Source: Melioribacteraceae bacterium
GTDB lineage: Bacteria > Bacteroidota > Ignavibacteria > Ignavibacteriales > Melioribacteraceae
Reading direction: 5' to 3'
Assembly (NCBI GenBank): GCA_022181065.1
Contig: BQMY01000117.1
Span: 1-64,000, forward strand
Length of the DNA: 64,000 nucleotides
Position 1 is the first letter of the stretch, and the number at the start of each line of letters is the position of its first letter. The notes below the pieces were generated by a model. The model did no database searches. It saw only the letters and a program-made list of their open reading frames with translations, and was not told the DNA's origin. Below are positions 9,494 through 18,231 of the stretch, piece after piece. A program made the translations under genes and the position numbers.

Positions 9494-9761
9494 CGTTTTC
9501 ATCCATTCCGTTTATAATCTCTTTTAATTTGGGACTAAGGTTTTCCTCATCTATGCCCAATTCACGTAGCGCGCTCACCAGCGTTGTTACTTTCCTTTGT
9601 GTTGTAGATAGTTTGTTTATTACAACAACTTTACTCTCCTTCACCAGGCAATATCCGCCTTTGAAATCACCTCTTTCGAATCTTACTTTTGCGCCAACAG
9701 CAACCGCAAGTTCCTTTAATTCGCTGAGTAGATTTTCAAATTCTTTTTCTTTTATTTTCAT
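9474..9761 (-). CDS. Small conserved-looking protein, unknown function
   Basis: A 95-residue soluble protein with no signal peptide or membrane segment. It has an N-terminal amphipathic helix, a beta-hairpin region with GDFKGGYCLVKESKVVVINK, and a Lys/Glu-rich C-terminus. The overlap with aroQ and the intact frame make it a credible gene. I do not recognise a named family. The acidic and basic mix and small size would suit a regulatory or adaptor role, but nothing in the sequence proves it. Confidence 0.6.
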   Translation of the reverse strand: MKIKEKEFENLLSELKELAVAVGAKVRFERGDFKGGYCLVKESKVVVINKLSTTQRKVTTLVSALRELGIDEENLSPKLKEIINGMDENDENSSN

Positions 9762-9829
9762 TTGTTATCGCTGATAGTTCTTTTAATTTACAATTCAATT
9801 TAACTAAAGTTCATAAATATTAAAACTAT

Positions 9830-10780
9830 ATGAAATTCGCATCTATTGACATTGGCACCAATACAATTCTGCTCCTCCTCGCTGAGGCTGACTACTGTGC
9901 ACCATTAAATATTTACAATGATATAAATTATTACGAAATGCCAAGACTTGGTAAAGGACTTCTTCCTGGTGAACCGGTTAATATTAAAAGAATAAATCTG
10001 ATGAGGCAAGTTTTAACGAATTACCGGGAACGAATAATATCTTACGGGTGTGATAAAATATTGGTTAATGCTACGAACGCCTTCAGAATTGCATCAAACA
10101 GTAGTGAATTAAGCGATATCGTCGAGGAGATACTTGGAGTTCGACCCAATATTATTAAGGGGACAGATGAAGCATATCTGTCTCACCTCGGAGCAGTATC
10201 TCCGCGCATTAGTGGAAACGAAAAAGGAGCAGTAATTGATATTGGCGGCGGGAGCACGGAAATTACAATTGGTACTAAAACCAAAATTGAATTTTCACAC
10301 AGTTTTGATTTTGGTGTTGTATCTCTATCTGAAAAATACTTTAAGGGTATTATTCCGCATACTGATGAAATTAAATCATTGCGGGGCGAGGTAAGAGGGA
10401 AACTGTGTGATTTTCCGAATATCCGTGTTAGAAAGATTGTCGCGGTGGCGGGAACTCCCACTTCCCTATCAGCTATCAAACAAAATTTGATTGAATACAG
10501 GGATGAATTGATTGAGGGTTCGGTATTGTCAAAAACAGATTTGCGTAATCTTTATAATAAGCTGAAATCCAGTTCATCCGCTGAATTAATAAAGCGATAT
10601 CCAAATATACTTTCCGGGCGGGAGGATTTAATTTTTTCCGGTTTACTTATTCTTGAGGAAATTATTCAGAAACTTGGTAGTAATGAGCTAATTGTTAGTT
10701 CCAGAGGACTCCGATATGGCGCAATAACCCACCATCTGTTAAAAACTGAAAACCGGAACAATAATCGGCAGTCCGAATAG
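9830..10780 (+). CDS. Ppx/GppA-family phosphatase (exopolyphosphatase-like)
   Basis: A 316-residue member of the ASKHA phosphotransfer fold that hydrolyses polyphosphate or pppGpp. The N-terminal phosphate loop is FASIDIGTNTILLLLAE, followed by ATNAFRIASN, GTDEAYLSHLGA and the second loop IDIGGGSTEITIG. Its length matches the short, single-module form without the C-terminal HD domain of E. coli Ppx. It is divergent from the minus-strand aroQ block across a 68-base gap that must hold both promoters. The 3' end overlaps the convergent zinc-ribbon gene by 42 bases. Substrate preference is not determinable here. Confidence 0.9.
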   Translation: MKFASIDIGTNTILLLLAEADYCAPLNIYNDINYYEMPRLGKGLLPGEPVNIKRINLMRQVLTNYRERIISYGCDKILVNATNAFRIASNSSELSDIVEEILGVRPNIIKGTDEAYLSHLGAVSPRISGNEKGAVIDIGGGSTEITIGTKTKIEFSHSFDFGVVSLSEKYFKGIIPHTDEIKSLRGEVRGKLCDFPNIRVRKIVAVAGTPTSLSAIKQNLIEYRDELIEGSVLSKTDLRNLYNKLKSSSSAELIKRYPNILSGREDLIFSGLLILEEIIQKLGSNELIVSSRGLRYGAITHHLLKTENRNNNRQSE

Positions 10781-11443
10781 TAACGTAAAACTGATAAGCG
10801 CGGCAATGATGGAATAAAGGATTTTTTTAGTTCTGATATGAAATTGTACAAAAAATAGAAATAAAGTCCATAGCAGTAATATCCCTTCGATGCCAAATAG
10901 AAGATATGCAATACCACTCTTTAGTATAAATGGCGAAGGATTGAAAGTAAACCAGTACGTGCCAAATAAGGCAAACTCAACAGGTAGTAAAACGACTATA
11001 GACATTATAGCCGGAGTAGCGGCAAATGTAAACGTCGCGAATTGATCTTTCAGCCGCTCTTTATTACCTAAAAATTGATGTATCTTGAATACGCTAAAAC
11101 TGAGCAGCAGAAAAATTGGTAAAAAATATACGATTATATTCATGAAGTAAATCCAGAAATATTGAAAATCGAATTTCTGGAACGGAAGAATATTGCGAAC
11201 AATAAATGAAATCGAAAATACTTTTATTAGCAGCAGTATAAAAAACACAAGCGAATAGTTTTTGTGTTCTGCGAATATCACCTTTCGCAGTGAAACAAAT
11301 GGTTCTTCAATCAGTCGGAAAACAAACGAACCCAGATCAATGTTGACAACCCGTTCCCTGAGATAAGATTTACACTCGGTGCAGTTTAACGCGTAAAGAG
11401 CGTTTTTTGTACTACAATTCTCGCAAACATGATAGTTTTCCAT
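10739..11443 (-). CDS. Zinc-ribbon, multi-pass membrane protein (Yip1-like)
   Basis: A 234-residue protein. The first 26 residues hold a zinc ribbon, CENCSTKNALYALNCTEC. Five or so hydrophobic helices follow (for example FFILLLIKVFSISFI, IVYFLPIFLLLSFSVF, IAYLLFGIEGILLLWTLFLF), resembling Yip1-type membrane domains. It starts one base from the stop of the DUF5683 gene and therefore belongs to the parAB operon. Its 3' end overlaps ppx on the other strand. No enzymatic motif is visible and the role is unknown. Confidence 0.75.
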   Translation of the reverse strand: MENYHVCENCSTKNALYALNCTECKSYLRERVVNIDLGSFVFRLIEEPFVSLRKVIFAEHKNYSLVFFILLLIKVFSISFIVRNILPFQKFDFQYFWIYFMNIIVYFLPIFLLLSFSVFKIHQFLGNKERLKDQFATFTFAATPAIMSIVVLLPVEFALFGTYWFTFNPSPFILKSGIAYLLFGIEGILLLWTLFLFFVQFHIRTKKILYSIIAALISFTLLFGLPIIVPVFSF

Positions 11444-11952
11444 TACCTCAGGTAATACCTTATTTTTAGTTGTGGCGACTTTGTATACGGATTTTCACTT
11501 ACATCAAAATCGAAAAGATGCGCATCAACATAGGCATCAACCAAATTAAGAAAATAAGCCAAACCGAAATATACAGCAAACATATCTCGTTGATCCCTGT
11601 AAAACTCTCGCTCATTTAATAATACAGAACTACTTACACCTGTATAATCTGGTTGCAGACTTTGTGTATAAAGATCCCTATAATTTTGATAATCATTGTT
11701 GCTCGTTATCCAGCCATAAGTATAATATCCTAAAAAACCCCAAATAACCGGGATTTTCAGATAGGACTCGTTATAATATTGTCCCCAACCGGGTAACAAC
11801 GCGCTTCTTCCAACTGCTCCCCAGGGAGATTTTGTCATTTCGAATCCACTTTCTGATTTGACGGTTTGAACTGAATCAGGTTCCGTTTGAGCTATCAGAT
11901 TTGAGGATAAAATAAAGGAGATCGCGAGGAGACTAAATATTATTTTTTTCAA
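11443..11952 (-). CDS. DUF5683-family membrane/envelope protein
   Basis: The protein contains the DUF5683 features SALLPGWGQYYN and AYVDAHLFDFDVS and two hydrophobic segments. I prefer a TTG start at 11952, which gives KKIIFSLLAISFILSSNLIAQ, a clean signal peptide, and leaves only 20 bases of overlap with parB. ATG at 11991 or TTG at 12006 would add a polar leader ahead of it. About 169 residues from TTG 11952. The gene follows parB in many Bacteroidetes-related genomes, from general knowledge. Function is unknown. Confidence 0.8.
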   Translation of the reverse strand: MKKIIFSLLAISFILSSNLIAQTEPDSVQTVKSESGFEMTKSPWGAVGRSALLPGWGQYYNESYLKIPVIWGFLGYYTYGWITSNNDYQNYRDLYTQSLQPDYTGVSSSVLLNEREFYRDQRDMFAVYFGLAYFLNLVDAYVDAHLFDFDVSENPYTKSPQLKIRYYLR

Positions 11953-12877
11953 TGATATCGAAAAGCTCGAATAGTCGTTCAAGTTCATCATTTGAATAGA
12001 ATTCAATTACTACCTCTCCTGCCCCGTCTTTCTTCTGTTTACATAAAACTTTGGTTCCAAAGATCCGCCTTAACTTACTTTCAACGTCGAGATGCGCCGC
12101 AGTCTCTTTATCTTCAACATTTTTATGTCGTAGTTGTTCCTTGGGAGGCGCGCTGATATACTCTCGAACGAGGGTCTCGACTTTTCTCACAGAAAGACCC
12201 TGTTTGATAATTTTATCGAGAATTTGTAATTGCAGTTTTTTGTCAGGAAGATTTATAAGTGATCGCGCGTGACCGGCAGAGATTATTTCTTTCGCCAACG
12301 CATCCTGAATCGGTTCCGGTAATTTCAAGAGCCGAATACTGTTGGTAATTGTCGACCGATCCTTGCCAACGCGCTCCGCGATATCTTCCTGAGTGAGGTT
12401 ACATTCAACCATCAAACGCTGATAAGCAAGGGCAACTTCAATCGCGTTCAGCTTTTCCCGCTGAATATTCTCAATAAGCGCAAGCGCTACCATTGCTTCT
12501 TTGGTATCAACTTTTATAATATAGGCGGGTATCTCGCTAAATCCAATATCCTTGCAAGCTCTGAGGCGTCGTTCACCGGAAATAAGCTCATAACCTGAAT
12601 CTAAACTTCTTCTGACCGTTATCGGTTGGATTAGTCCATTTTCAAGGATTGACTTTTTCAGCTCTTCCAGGGCAGCTGGATCAAATTCCACCCTTGGCTG
12701 ATATGGATTTGGGACAATCTTCTTAACAGGTATTTTCGCAATAATGTCAAAAGATTGTCCATCATCCGTAATAATTTTGTTTGATGGTACAGTTATTTCT
12801 TTATCAACTTCACTCTTAACTTTTGGATTAATCAGGGCATCCAACCCCCTGCCCAGGCCGGGTTTAAATTTACTCAT
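11933..12877 (-). CDS. parB: Chromosome partitioning protein ParB
   Basis: A 314-residue ParB/Spo0J protein that binds parS sites and spreads near the origin using CTP. The N-terminal GRGLDALI box is at about residues 9-16. The ParB/Srx nuclease-like domain has NPYQPR and the GERRLRA motif at about 117-123, then the helix-turn-helix with TQEDIAERVGKDRSTI. A C-terminal dimerisation domain follows a linker. It is 12 bases downstream of parA. No parS palindrome close to TGTTTCACGTGAAACA was noticed in this window. Confidence 0.96.
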   Translation of the reverse strand: MSKFKPGLGRGLDALINPKVKSEVDKEITVPSNKIITDDGQSFDIIAKIPVKKIVPNPYQPRVEFDPAALEELKKSILENGLIQPITVRRSLDSGYELISGERRLRACKDIGFSEIPAYIIKVDTKEAMVALALIENIQREKLNAIEVALAYQRLMVECNLTQEDIAERVGKDRSTITNSIRLLKLPEPIQDALAKEIISAGHARSLINLPDKKLQLQILDKIIKQGLSVRKVETLVREYISAPPKEQLRHKNVEDKETAAHLDVESKLRRIFGTKVLCKQKKDGAGEVVIEFYSNDELERLFELFDIIEKNNI

Positions 12878-12889
12878 CTAATCTCTGCT

Positions 12890-13654
12890 TTAATTTTCTC
12901 TATCTTTGGATAAAAGCTCCGAAGCAAGAGCTATATAATTTTCCGCGCCGGTAGAAACCGCGTCATATAAAATTACCGGCTTCTGGTGGCTGGGTGCTTC
13001 AGATATTCTTACGTTTCGCTGAATTATGGTCTCAAATACCTTTTTACCAAAATATTTTTTGACTTCTTCCACCACCTGATTCGAAAGACGTAATCTTTTA
13101 TCAAACATTGTAAGTAGTACACCTTCAATCTGCAGATCGGAATTATAATGTTTTTTTACGATGTTTATTGTATTGAGCAACTGACCTAATCCTTCCAGGG
13201 CAAAATACTCACACTGTACCGGAATAATCACCGAATTTGCCGCCGTGAGGGCGTTTAATGTAAGTAAACCAAGAGAAGGAGGGCAATCTATGAAGATATA
13301 GTCATAATCATCTTTAATCGAGTTTAGTGAAGATTTCAGTAAACCTTCTCTTCCTTCCATAGAGACCATTTCAACTTCAGCACCAACAAGATTAATCGTT
13401 GCCGGAACTACATCAAGAAATGGCATATAAGTATTTTCGATACTCTCTTTTGGATCGCTCGCCCCCACTAAAAGGTCATAGACCGAACCATCCCTTGAAG
13501 CAACTCCAAGACCGGAAGAGGAATTCGACTGCGGGTCAATATCCACCAATAGTGTTTTTTGTTCAGCTGCAGCCACTGATGCTGATAAATTGATAGCGGT
13601 TGTAGTTTTACCCACACCACCTTTTTGGTTAGCAATAGCAATAATTTTAGCCAT
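12890..13654 (-). CDS. parA: Chromosome partitioning ATPase ParA/Soj
   Basis: A 254-residue ParA ATPase that moves ParB-parS complexes over the nucleoid. The deviant Walker A motif KGGVGKTTTAINL is at residues 11-23, Walker A' DIDPQSNSSSG follows, and the switch region is FIDCPPSLGLL. There is no N-terminal DNA-binding extension, so this is the chromosomal Soj type rather than a plasmid type. It opens the parA-parB-DUF5683-zinc-ribbon block and starts 22 bases after the UPF0173 hydrolase gene. Confidence 0.97.
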   Translation of the reverse strand: MAKIIAIANQKGGVGKTTTAINLSASVAAAEQKTLLVDIDPQSNSSSGLGVASRDGSVYDLLVGASDPKESIENTYMPFLDVVPATINLVGAEVEMVSMEGREGLLKSSLNSIKDDYDYIFIDCPPSLGLLTLNALTAANSVIIPVQCEYFALEGLGQLLNTINIVKKHYNSDLQIEGVLLTMFDKRLRLSNQVVEEVKKYFGKKVFETIIQRNVRISEAPSHQKPVILYDAVSTGAENYIALASELLSKDREN

Positions 13655-13676
13655 ATTATATTACGCCTTCCCTGAA

Positions 13677-14354
13677 TTAGATCTCAATTTCCTGACCAAA
13701 TTCAAGAACTTTAGCATTTTTCCCCATTTTAGTTATCTTTTCAGCAAATTCATTTGGATCTGCTTCAATTACCGGAAATGTGTTGTAGTGCATAGGAATT
13801 GCAACTTCGGGATTACATAATTCAACGGCTTTTACCGCGTCATCTATACCCATAGTGAAGTTATCCCCTATTGGTAAAATCATATAGTCAATTTTGTTCA
13901 TTTCACCGATAAGCTTCATATCATAAAACAAACCTGTATCACCGGTGTGATAAATAGTTTTTCCGTCAATAGTTATAAGTACACCGGCAGGTTCACCGGC
14001 ATATTCCCCATCAGGAGTTTTGGAACCATGATGCGCGATCGTAAACTTGATACGTCCGAAATCAAAATTAAATCCACCACCAATGTGCATATTATGAGCC
14101 TGATAACCTCTACCGGCACAATAATCAGCTAATTCATTTACACAAATAAAAAGCGGTGAACACCGATCAGCAATTTTGAAGGAATCACCCAAATGATCGC
14201 CATGACCGTGAGTTAATATAATGTAATCAGCGTCAATTTCATCCGATTTAACGGGAGCTACAGGGTTGTCATCTAAAAATGGATCAATTACAATTTTTTT
14301 TCCATCTTCGAGAGTTAATAAAAATCCTGAATGCGATAAATATCTCAGTTTCAT
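13677..14354 (-). CDS. UPF0173 metal-dependent hydrolase (metallo-beta-lactamase fold)
   Basis: A 225-residue metallo-beta-lactamase-fold protein. The metal motif THGHGDHLGD is at about residues 49-58, with later ligands in IAHHGSKT, HTGDTG and a C-terminal PMHYNTFP. The N-terminus (KLRYLSHSGFLLTLEDG) matches UPF0173/YtkL-type proteins. The substrate is not known for most members. It lies directly upstream of parA on the same strand, separated by 22 bases. Confidence 0.9.
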   Translation of the reverse strand: MKLRYLSHSGFLLTLEDGKKIVIDPFLDDNPVAPVKSDEIDADYIILTHGHGDHLGDSFKIADRCSPLFICVNELADYCAGRGYQAHNMHIGGGFNFDFGRIKFTIAHHGSKTPDGEYAGEPAGVLITIDGKTIYHTGDTGLFYDMKLIGEMNKIDYMILPIGDNFTMGIDDAVKAVELCNPEVAIPMHYNTFPVIEADPNEFAEKITKMGKNAKVLEFGQEIEI

Positions 14355-14444
14355 ACTTTATCCCCGTCTTTAGAAAATTTCCAAACAAATTTAACTAAAA
14401 TTAAAATAAGTTTTGAACAGAAAATAATATAGAAAATTTATAAG

Positions 14445-15128
14445 TCAATATGAATAGCTTTTAAAAATAGCTCTCAGAAACTGAAATATTGCTCGTAATG
14501 GCTGCATTTTCGAGGTATTAAGATCATTATAAATTGTTGGTACGGGCACGCTCCCAAATTGAGCGCCTTTTTTCGCGGCAATTATTAGAATCTCGGTTTC
14601 GGCACCCCAATTATTACTGATTCCATTAAAGGATCGAATAAATCTTGAGTTATAGCCCCTGAAACCGGATTGGCTATCGAATACTTTCTTCCCGGTTTTA
14701 ATGTAAACCATTGCAGATGTGATCTTATTACTTAATATTCTTTGTACAGGCATGGATTTGGTATCATTCATTCTTGAACCAATCACAATATCATAATTTT
14801 TCAGGGCAGCAATAAAGAGCGGAATTTTCTCAGGCTCATGCTGAAGATCCCCATCGAGGGTAATAACCGGATCATATCCTTTATTAAACGCGTGCTCAAA
14901 GCCGGTTCTAAGCGCTGCACCCTTACCAATATTGACTTCATGCCTTAGAAGTGAAATATTTTGTGGTGGGTATTCGCTAATTTTGTAATTGTCAGTTGAG
15001 CCATCATCAATCAGAAAAACATGATCAACATACGGAATCGTTCTTTTAACAACTTCATCAATGGTAAATCTTTCATTGAAAAAAGGAATAATCGCGCAAG
15101 TTCTATTTTTGTTTTCCGAACTGCTCAA
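14445..15128 (-). CDS. Family 2 glycosyltransferase (dolichol-phosphate mannosyltransferase-like)
   Basis: A 227-residue GT2 enzyme with a GT-A fold: AIIPFFNERFTIDEV, then DDGSTDN for nucleotide and metal binding, GKGAALRTGFEHA, and TLDGDLQHEPEKI as the DxD-like region. It lacks the C-terminal membrane helices of polyprenol-phosphate mannosyltransferases of the long type. The start is a TTG inside the end of cdaA (26-base overlap). Likely activity: transfer of a sugar from a nucleotide sugar to a polyprenyl phosphate or glycan. The acceptor is unknown. Confidence 0.85.
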   Translation of the reverse strand: MSSSENKNRTCAIIPFFNERFTIDEVVKRTIPYVDHVFLIDDGSTDNYKISEYPPQNISLLRHEVNIGKGAALRTGFEHAFNKGYDPVITLDGDLQHEPEKIPLFIAALKNYDIVIGSRMNDTKSMPVQRILSNKITSAMVYIKTGKKVFDSQSGFRGYNSRFIRSFNGISNNWGAETEILIIAAKKGAQFGSVPVPTIYNDLNTSKMQPLRAIFQFLRAIFKSYSY

Positions 15129-15921
15129 ATATACCTTTCCACCCTTTTTCTTTTGAAATAAATATACTGTCGTTCAGGCGTTTCCTGAGGGATTCTTTCG
15201 ATAGCCCCCTTATCAATTCACCATTTTCAGTAAGGGAAATACTTCCGGTTTCTTCTGACACTATAACACTTATTACATCTGCCTGCTCAGAAATACCAAG
15301 TCCCGCTTTATGCCTCATCCCCAGCGCGATTCCGTCAACAGCATTAATCTGGGATAAAGGGAGTGTACATCTTGCGGCTTCGATAGTATCTCCTTTAATG
15401 ACTACAGCACCATCATGTAGTGGCGATCGCGGATAAAATATGGAACGGAGTAAATTTTTATTTGCTTTGGCACTTATTATTTCACCTGTTTCTATCACAC
15501 TTTTTATGCTGGAACTTTTACTTATTACTATCAGCGCACCATGCTGGAATCTTGCCATTTCGAATGCGGCGTCACAGATTATATCGATAACATTCTGTTC
15601 CTCCTTCTGCATGAACATACCTAACAGAGGATTGCGTCCCAACATAAGAAGTAATCTTCTAATCTCCGGCTGAAATAAGATAATAAACGCTATGACCCAA
15701 ATATCGGATACAAGTTTTAGTAACCAGCCGAGTGCTTTAAGATTTGAAGCCTGCGCAAGGAATGATAGTAACAGGACAATGATCAGACCAATAAATATTT
15801 GAGAGGCGATTGTTCCCCTGATGACCGTAAATAGTTTATAAATCAGGTAGGAGACAAGAACAATATCAACCAGATCGAGAAAAGAAAATGATAAAAATCC
15901 AATCTTAAAGAGTTCAAACAT
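15103..15921 (-). CDS. cdaA: Membrane diadenylate cyclase CdaA
   Basis: Makes the second messenger c-di-AMP from two ATP. Of the 272 residues, the first 90 or so form three membrane helices. The DAC domain then shows the two active-site motifs: HDGAVVI at about residues 167-173 and a RHKAGLGISE motif near 205. The usual RHR is RHK here, a conservative change. It overlaps folP by 8 bases, an arrangement common in Bacteroidetes and Chlorobi, and the downstream GT2 by 26. No phosphodiesterase gene is in the window. Confidence 0.95.
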   Translation of the reverse strand: MFELFKIGFLSFSFLDLVDIVLVSYLIYKLFTVIRGTIASQIFIGLIIVLLLSFLAQASNLKALGWLLKLVSDIWVIAFIILFQPEIRRLLLMLGRNPLLGMFMQKEEQNVIDIICDAAFEMARFQHGALIVISKSSSIKSVIETGEIISAKANKNLLRSIFYPRSPLHDGAVVIKGDTIEAARCTLPLSQINAVDGIALGMRHKAGLGISEQADVISVIVSEETGSISLTENGELIRGLSKESLRKRLNDSIFISKEKGWKGIFEQFGKQK

Positions 15922-16990
15922 TATCGGTCATTTCCGGTGTTTTATAAAATTTTAATAGTTGACGTGCCTGAAACAAATTTCTAACGTTGTGTGTACGAAC
16001 AAAATCCACACCATTTTTTATTGCTAATAACTCGGAAATTATTGTGGCATTTTCTCTTTCATCAACTTCCAAATTCAACGATTTTCCAATATACGATTTT
16101 TTTGATAAACCTATTAACACAGGGTAGCCAAATAATTTAAATTCCGAACAGCGATCAATAATTTCGAAATTATCCTTCACCCTTTTGCCAAATCCTATAC
16201 CGGGATCGAGTATGAATTTATGGAAATTCCTTTTTTCAATCTGATCAATTTTTCGCTGGAAATAAGCTAGTACTTCTTCAACTACATCAGTATAGAAAGG
16301 ATTATTTTGCATTGTTTGAGGATTCCCATTCATGTGCATCCCGATTAAGGGAATATCATTCCGGGAACACACATCAAGAATCCAATAATCAGAATCAAAA
16401 CAGCTGATGTCATTCACGATATCCGCGCCGATTTCAACAGCCTTTTCAGCTACTAATGATTTTGTTGTATCTATTGAAATGATACTTTTCGGGAAACTAT
16501 TTTTTATTTCCTTGATAACAGGAAGTACCCGCCGCATTTCTTCATCAACTTCCACAGAAGGAGCACCTGGTCTGGAAGATTCTCCCCCTACGTCAATAAT
16601 ATCAGCACCATCAGAAATAAGTTTTTCCGCGTGTTTCAAGGCTTTTTCAATAGTGTCATAATTTCCCCCGTCCGAGAAAGAATCGGGAGTTACATTTAGT
16701 ATCCCCATAATCCCAAATGATTCTGATTTAATTCCTGAATCATTAAGAATCTTGACCGCAAATTCATCCATTTCCCGAGGGAAACAATTACTTTTCAACT
16801 TTTCGAGCATTAAATAACTTCCATCATCTCCCTCAATCACAATATTATTATTTGAAACCGGGTTATTCTTAAACAAGGTAAATTCGAATTCTTTAGGGAG
16901 ATAGTTCTTCAACTGCGGGAAATTACTGCAATACCTTTTATAAAGATATTCTTTGCTCAAATCAATTTTTCGGGGATATAATTCTTTCAT
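15914..16990 (-). CDS. folP: Dihydropteroate synthase FolP with N-terminal extension
   Basis: Condenses p-aminobenzoate with the pterin diphosphate in folate synthesis. The TIM-barrel begins with GIMGILNVTPDSFSDGG at about residues 93-109, followed by GADIIDVGGESSRPGA, SIDTTKSLVAEKA, DPGIGFGK and the C-terminal VRTHNV. At 358 residues it is longer than E. coli FolP (about 280): roughly 90 extra residues precede the barrel, as in some Chlorobi-type homologues. It forms an operon with cdaA. A perfect hairpin lies just upstream of its start. Confidence 0.95.
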   Translation of the reverse strand: MKELYPRKIDLSKEYLYKRYCSNFPQLKNYLPKEFEFTLFKNNPVSNNNIVIEGDDGSYLMLEKLKSNCFPREMDEFAVKILNDSGIKSESFGIMGILNVTPDSFSDGGNYDTIEKALKHAEKLISDGADIIDVGGESSRPGAPSVEVDEEMRRVLPVIKEIKNSFPKSIISIDTTKSLVAEKAVEIGADIVNDISCFDSDYWILDVCSRNDIPLIGMHMNGNPQTMQNNPFYTDVVEEVLAYFQRKIDQIEKRNFHKFILDPGIGFGKRVKDNFEIIDRCSEFKLFGYPVLIGLSKKSYIGKSLNLEVDERENATIISELLAIKNGVDFVRTHNVRNLFQARQLLKFYKTPEMTDNV

Positions 16991-17001
16991 AAGTATTTGA
17001 A

Positions 17002-17027
17002 CCCCGACTTCTCGAATGAAGTCGGGG
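17002..17027 (-). terminator. Perfect 10-bp hairpin between nagA and folP, terminator-like
   Basis: CCCCGACTTC, loop TCGAAT, GAAGTCGGGG: a 10-pair GC-rich stem. It is 14 bases after the nagA stop and 11 bases before the folP ATG on the minus strand. The sequence after it on the minus strand is TTCAAATACTT, not a T run, so it is not a canonical terminator. It may be a weak terminator, an RNA-stabilising 3' end for nagA, or a structure masking folP translation start. Confidence 0.55.
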
Positions 17028-17041
17028 GCACAAAATAAAAT

Positions 17042-18205
17042 CTATTGTTTTTTATAACGAATTTTACCATCCATAATGGTGTACCTTACGTTGTATTCTT
17101 CATCAAGAATAACAATATCAGCATGTTTACCTGAAGCAAGAATACCTCTTCCCGCGCCGACAACCTTAGCTCCGTTGAGAGTTGCCATTCTTACAGCATC
17201 AGTTATTTTTGCGCCTGTAGTTTCAACTATATTTTTTATCGCTATGTTCAATGTTAGTGTACTACCGGCAATTGTACCATCTTCAAGAATCGCTTTATTA
17301 CCCTGAACAACAACTTTCTGATCAGAAAATTGTGACTCTTCACCTTCGTGCATTCCACCAACTCTGATCGAATCAGTAATAAGGATTATTCCTTTGGGGG
17401 TTTTGAATTTAAGGAGCATTTCCATAACAGCCGGATGAACGTGATAAGTATCGGCGATTAGTTCAATTTTTAATTCGTCCCTCAAAAGAGCCGCTGTAAC
17501 CACACTTGGTTTTCTATGATGCAAACTTTTCATAGCATTAAACATATGAGTAACATGAGCAGCGCCATGATCAATCGCAAGATCAATTTCTTCATAACTG
17601 GCTGTGGAGTGCCCTATCGAACACACTACACCCCTGAATGCCGCTTCCCTGATCACATCCATCGCGCCGGGTAATTCAGGTGCTATCGTCATCATCTTCA
17701 AATAACCACCGGATGCTTCCCACATTTCTGTAAATGATTCAACCGAAGGTTTCCAGAGATAATCTTTATTCATAGCGCCCTTTAACTCAACATTCAGATA
17801 TGGACCTTCCATGTGAATACCCTTAATGTTTGAGTCAGGATTATTCTTTATATATTTTGCCAGCCTGCGTAAATCTTCCAACACACGTTCTTTTTGTTTG
17901 GCGTGCAAACTCGCCATAACGGTTGTTGAACCATGTTCAAGAAAATATTTTGAAATTTTTTCAATACTATCATCATTTTCATCTGAAAAACCGAAACCGC
18001 CGGCTCCGCCATGTACAAGTAAGTCAACAAAGCCCGGCATTATCATCCAATTATCTTCACAATATATCTTCTCATCAGCTGATTCAACATCCACCGTATC
18101 AGCAGCGCCCAAATCATATATTTTATCTTTTTTGATTGTCAGGGCACCATTTTTAACTTTTCTGAAGGGGGTAATAATTTTACCGCCAACAATAGCTAAA
18201 TCCAT
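17042..18205 (-). CDS. nagA: N-acetylglucosamine-6-phosphate deacetylase NagA
   Basis: Converts GlcNAc-6-phosphate to glucosamine-6-phosphate plus acetate, the step before NagB. A 387-residue amidohydrolase with the N-terminal PGFVDLLVHGGAG motif, the metal ligand region KGIHMEGPYLN, SIGHSTASYEEI, the substrate region HMFNAMKSLHHR and TDSIR near the C-terminal third. It heads toward folP but a hairpin separates them. rpe lies 26 bases upstream. nagB is about 3.5 kb away on the other strand, so the two steps are not in one operon. Confidence 0.95.
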   Translation of the reverse strand: MDLAIVGGKIITPFRKVKNGALTIKKDKIYDLGAADTVDVESADEKIYCEDNWMIMPGFVDLLVHGGAGGFGFSDENDDSIEKISKYFLEHGSTTVMASLHAKQKERVLEDLRRLAKYIKNNPDSNIKGIHMEGPYLNVELKGAMNKDYLWKPSVESFTEMWEASGGYLKMMTIAPELPGAMDVIREAAFRGVVCSIGHSTASYEEIDLAIDHGAAHVTHMFNAMKSLHHRKPSVVTAALLRDELKIELIADTYHVHPAVMEMLLKFKTPKGIILITDSIRVGGMHEGEESQFSDQKVVVQGNKAILEDGTIAGSTLTLNIAIKNIVETTGAKITDAVRMATLNGAKVVGAGRGILASGKHADIVILDEEYNVRYTIMDGKIRYKKQ

Positions 18206-18231
18206 AATTTTTTTTCCTGCTATAATTATTA

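Noticed and set aside
11933-13654. parS site near parAB
   Set aside because: I looked for a palindrome close to TGTTTCACGTGAAACA in and around the region and saw none; CACGTG occurrences elsewhere lack the flanking match.
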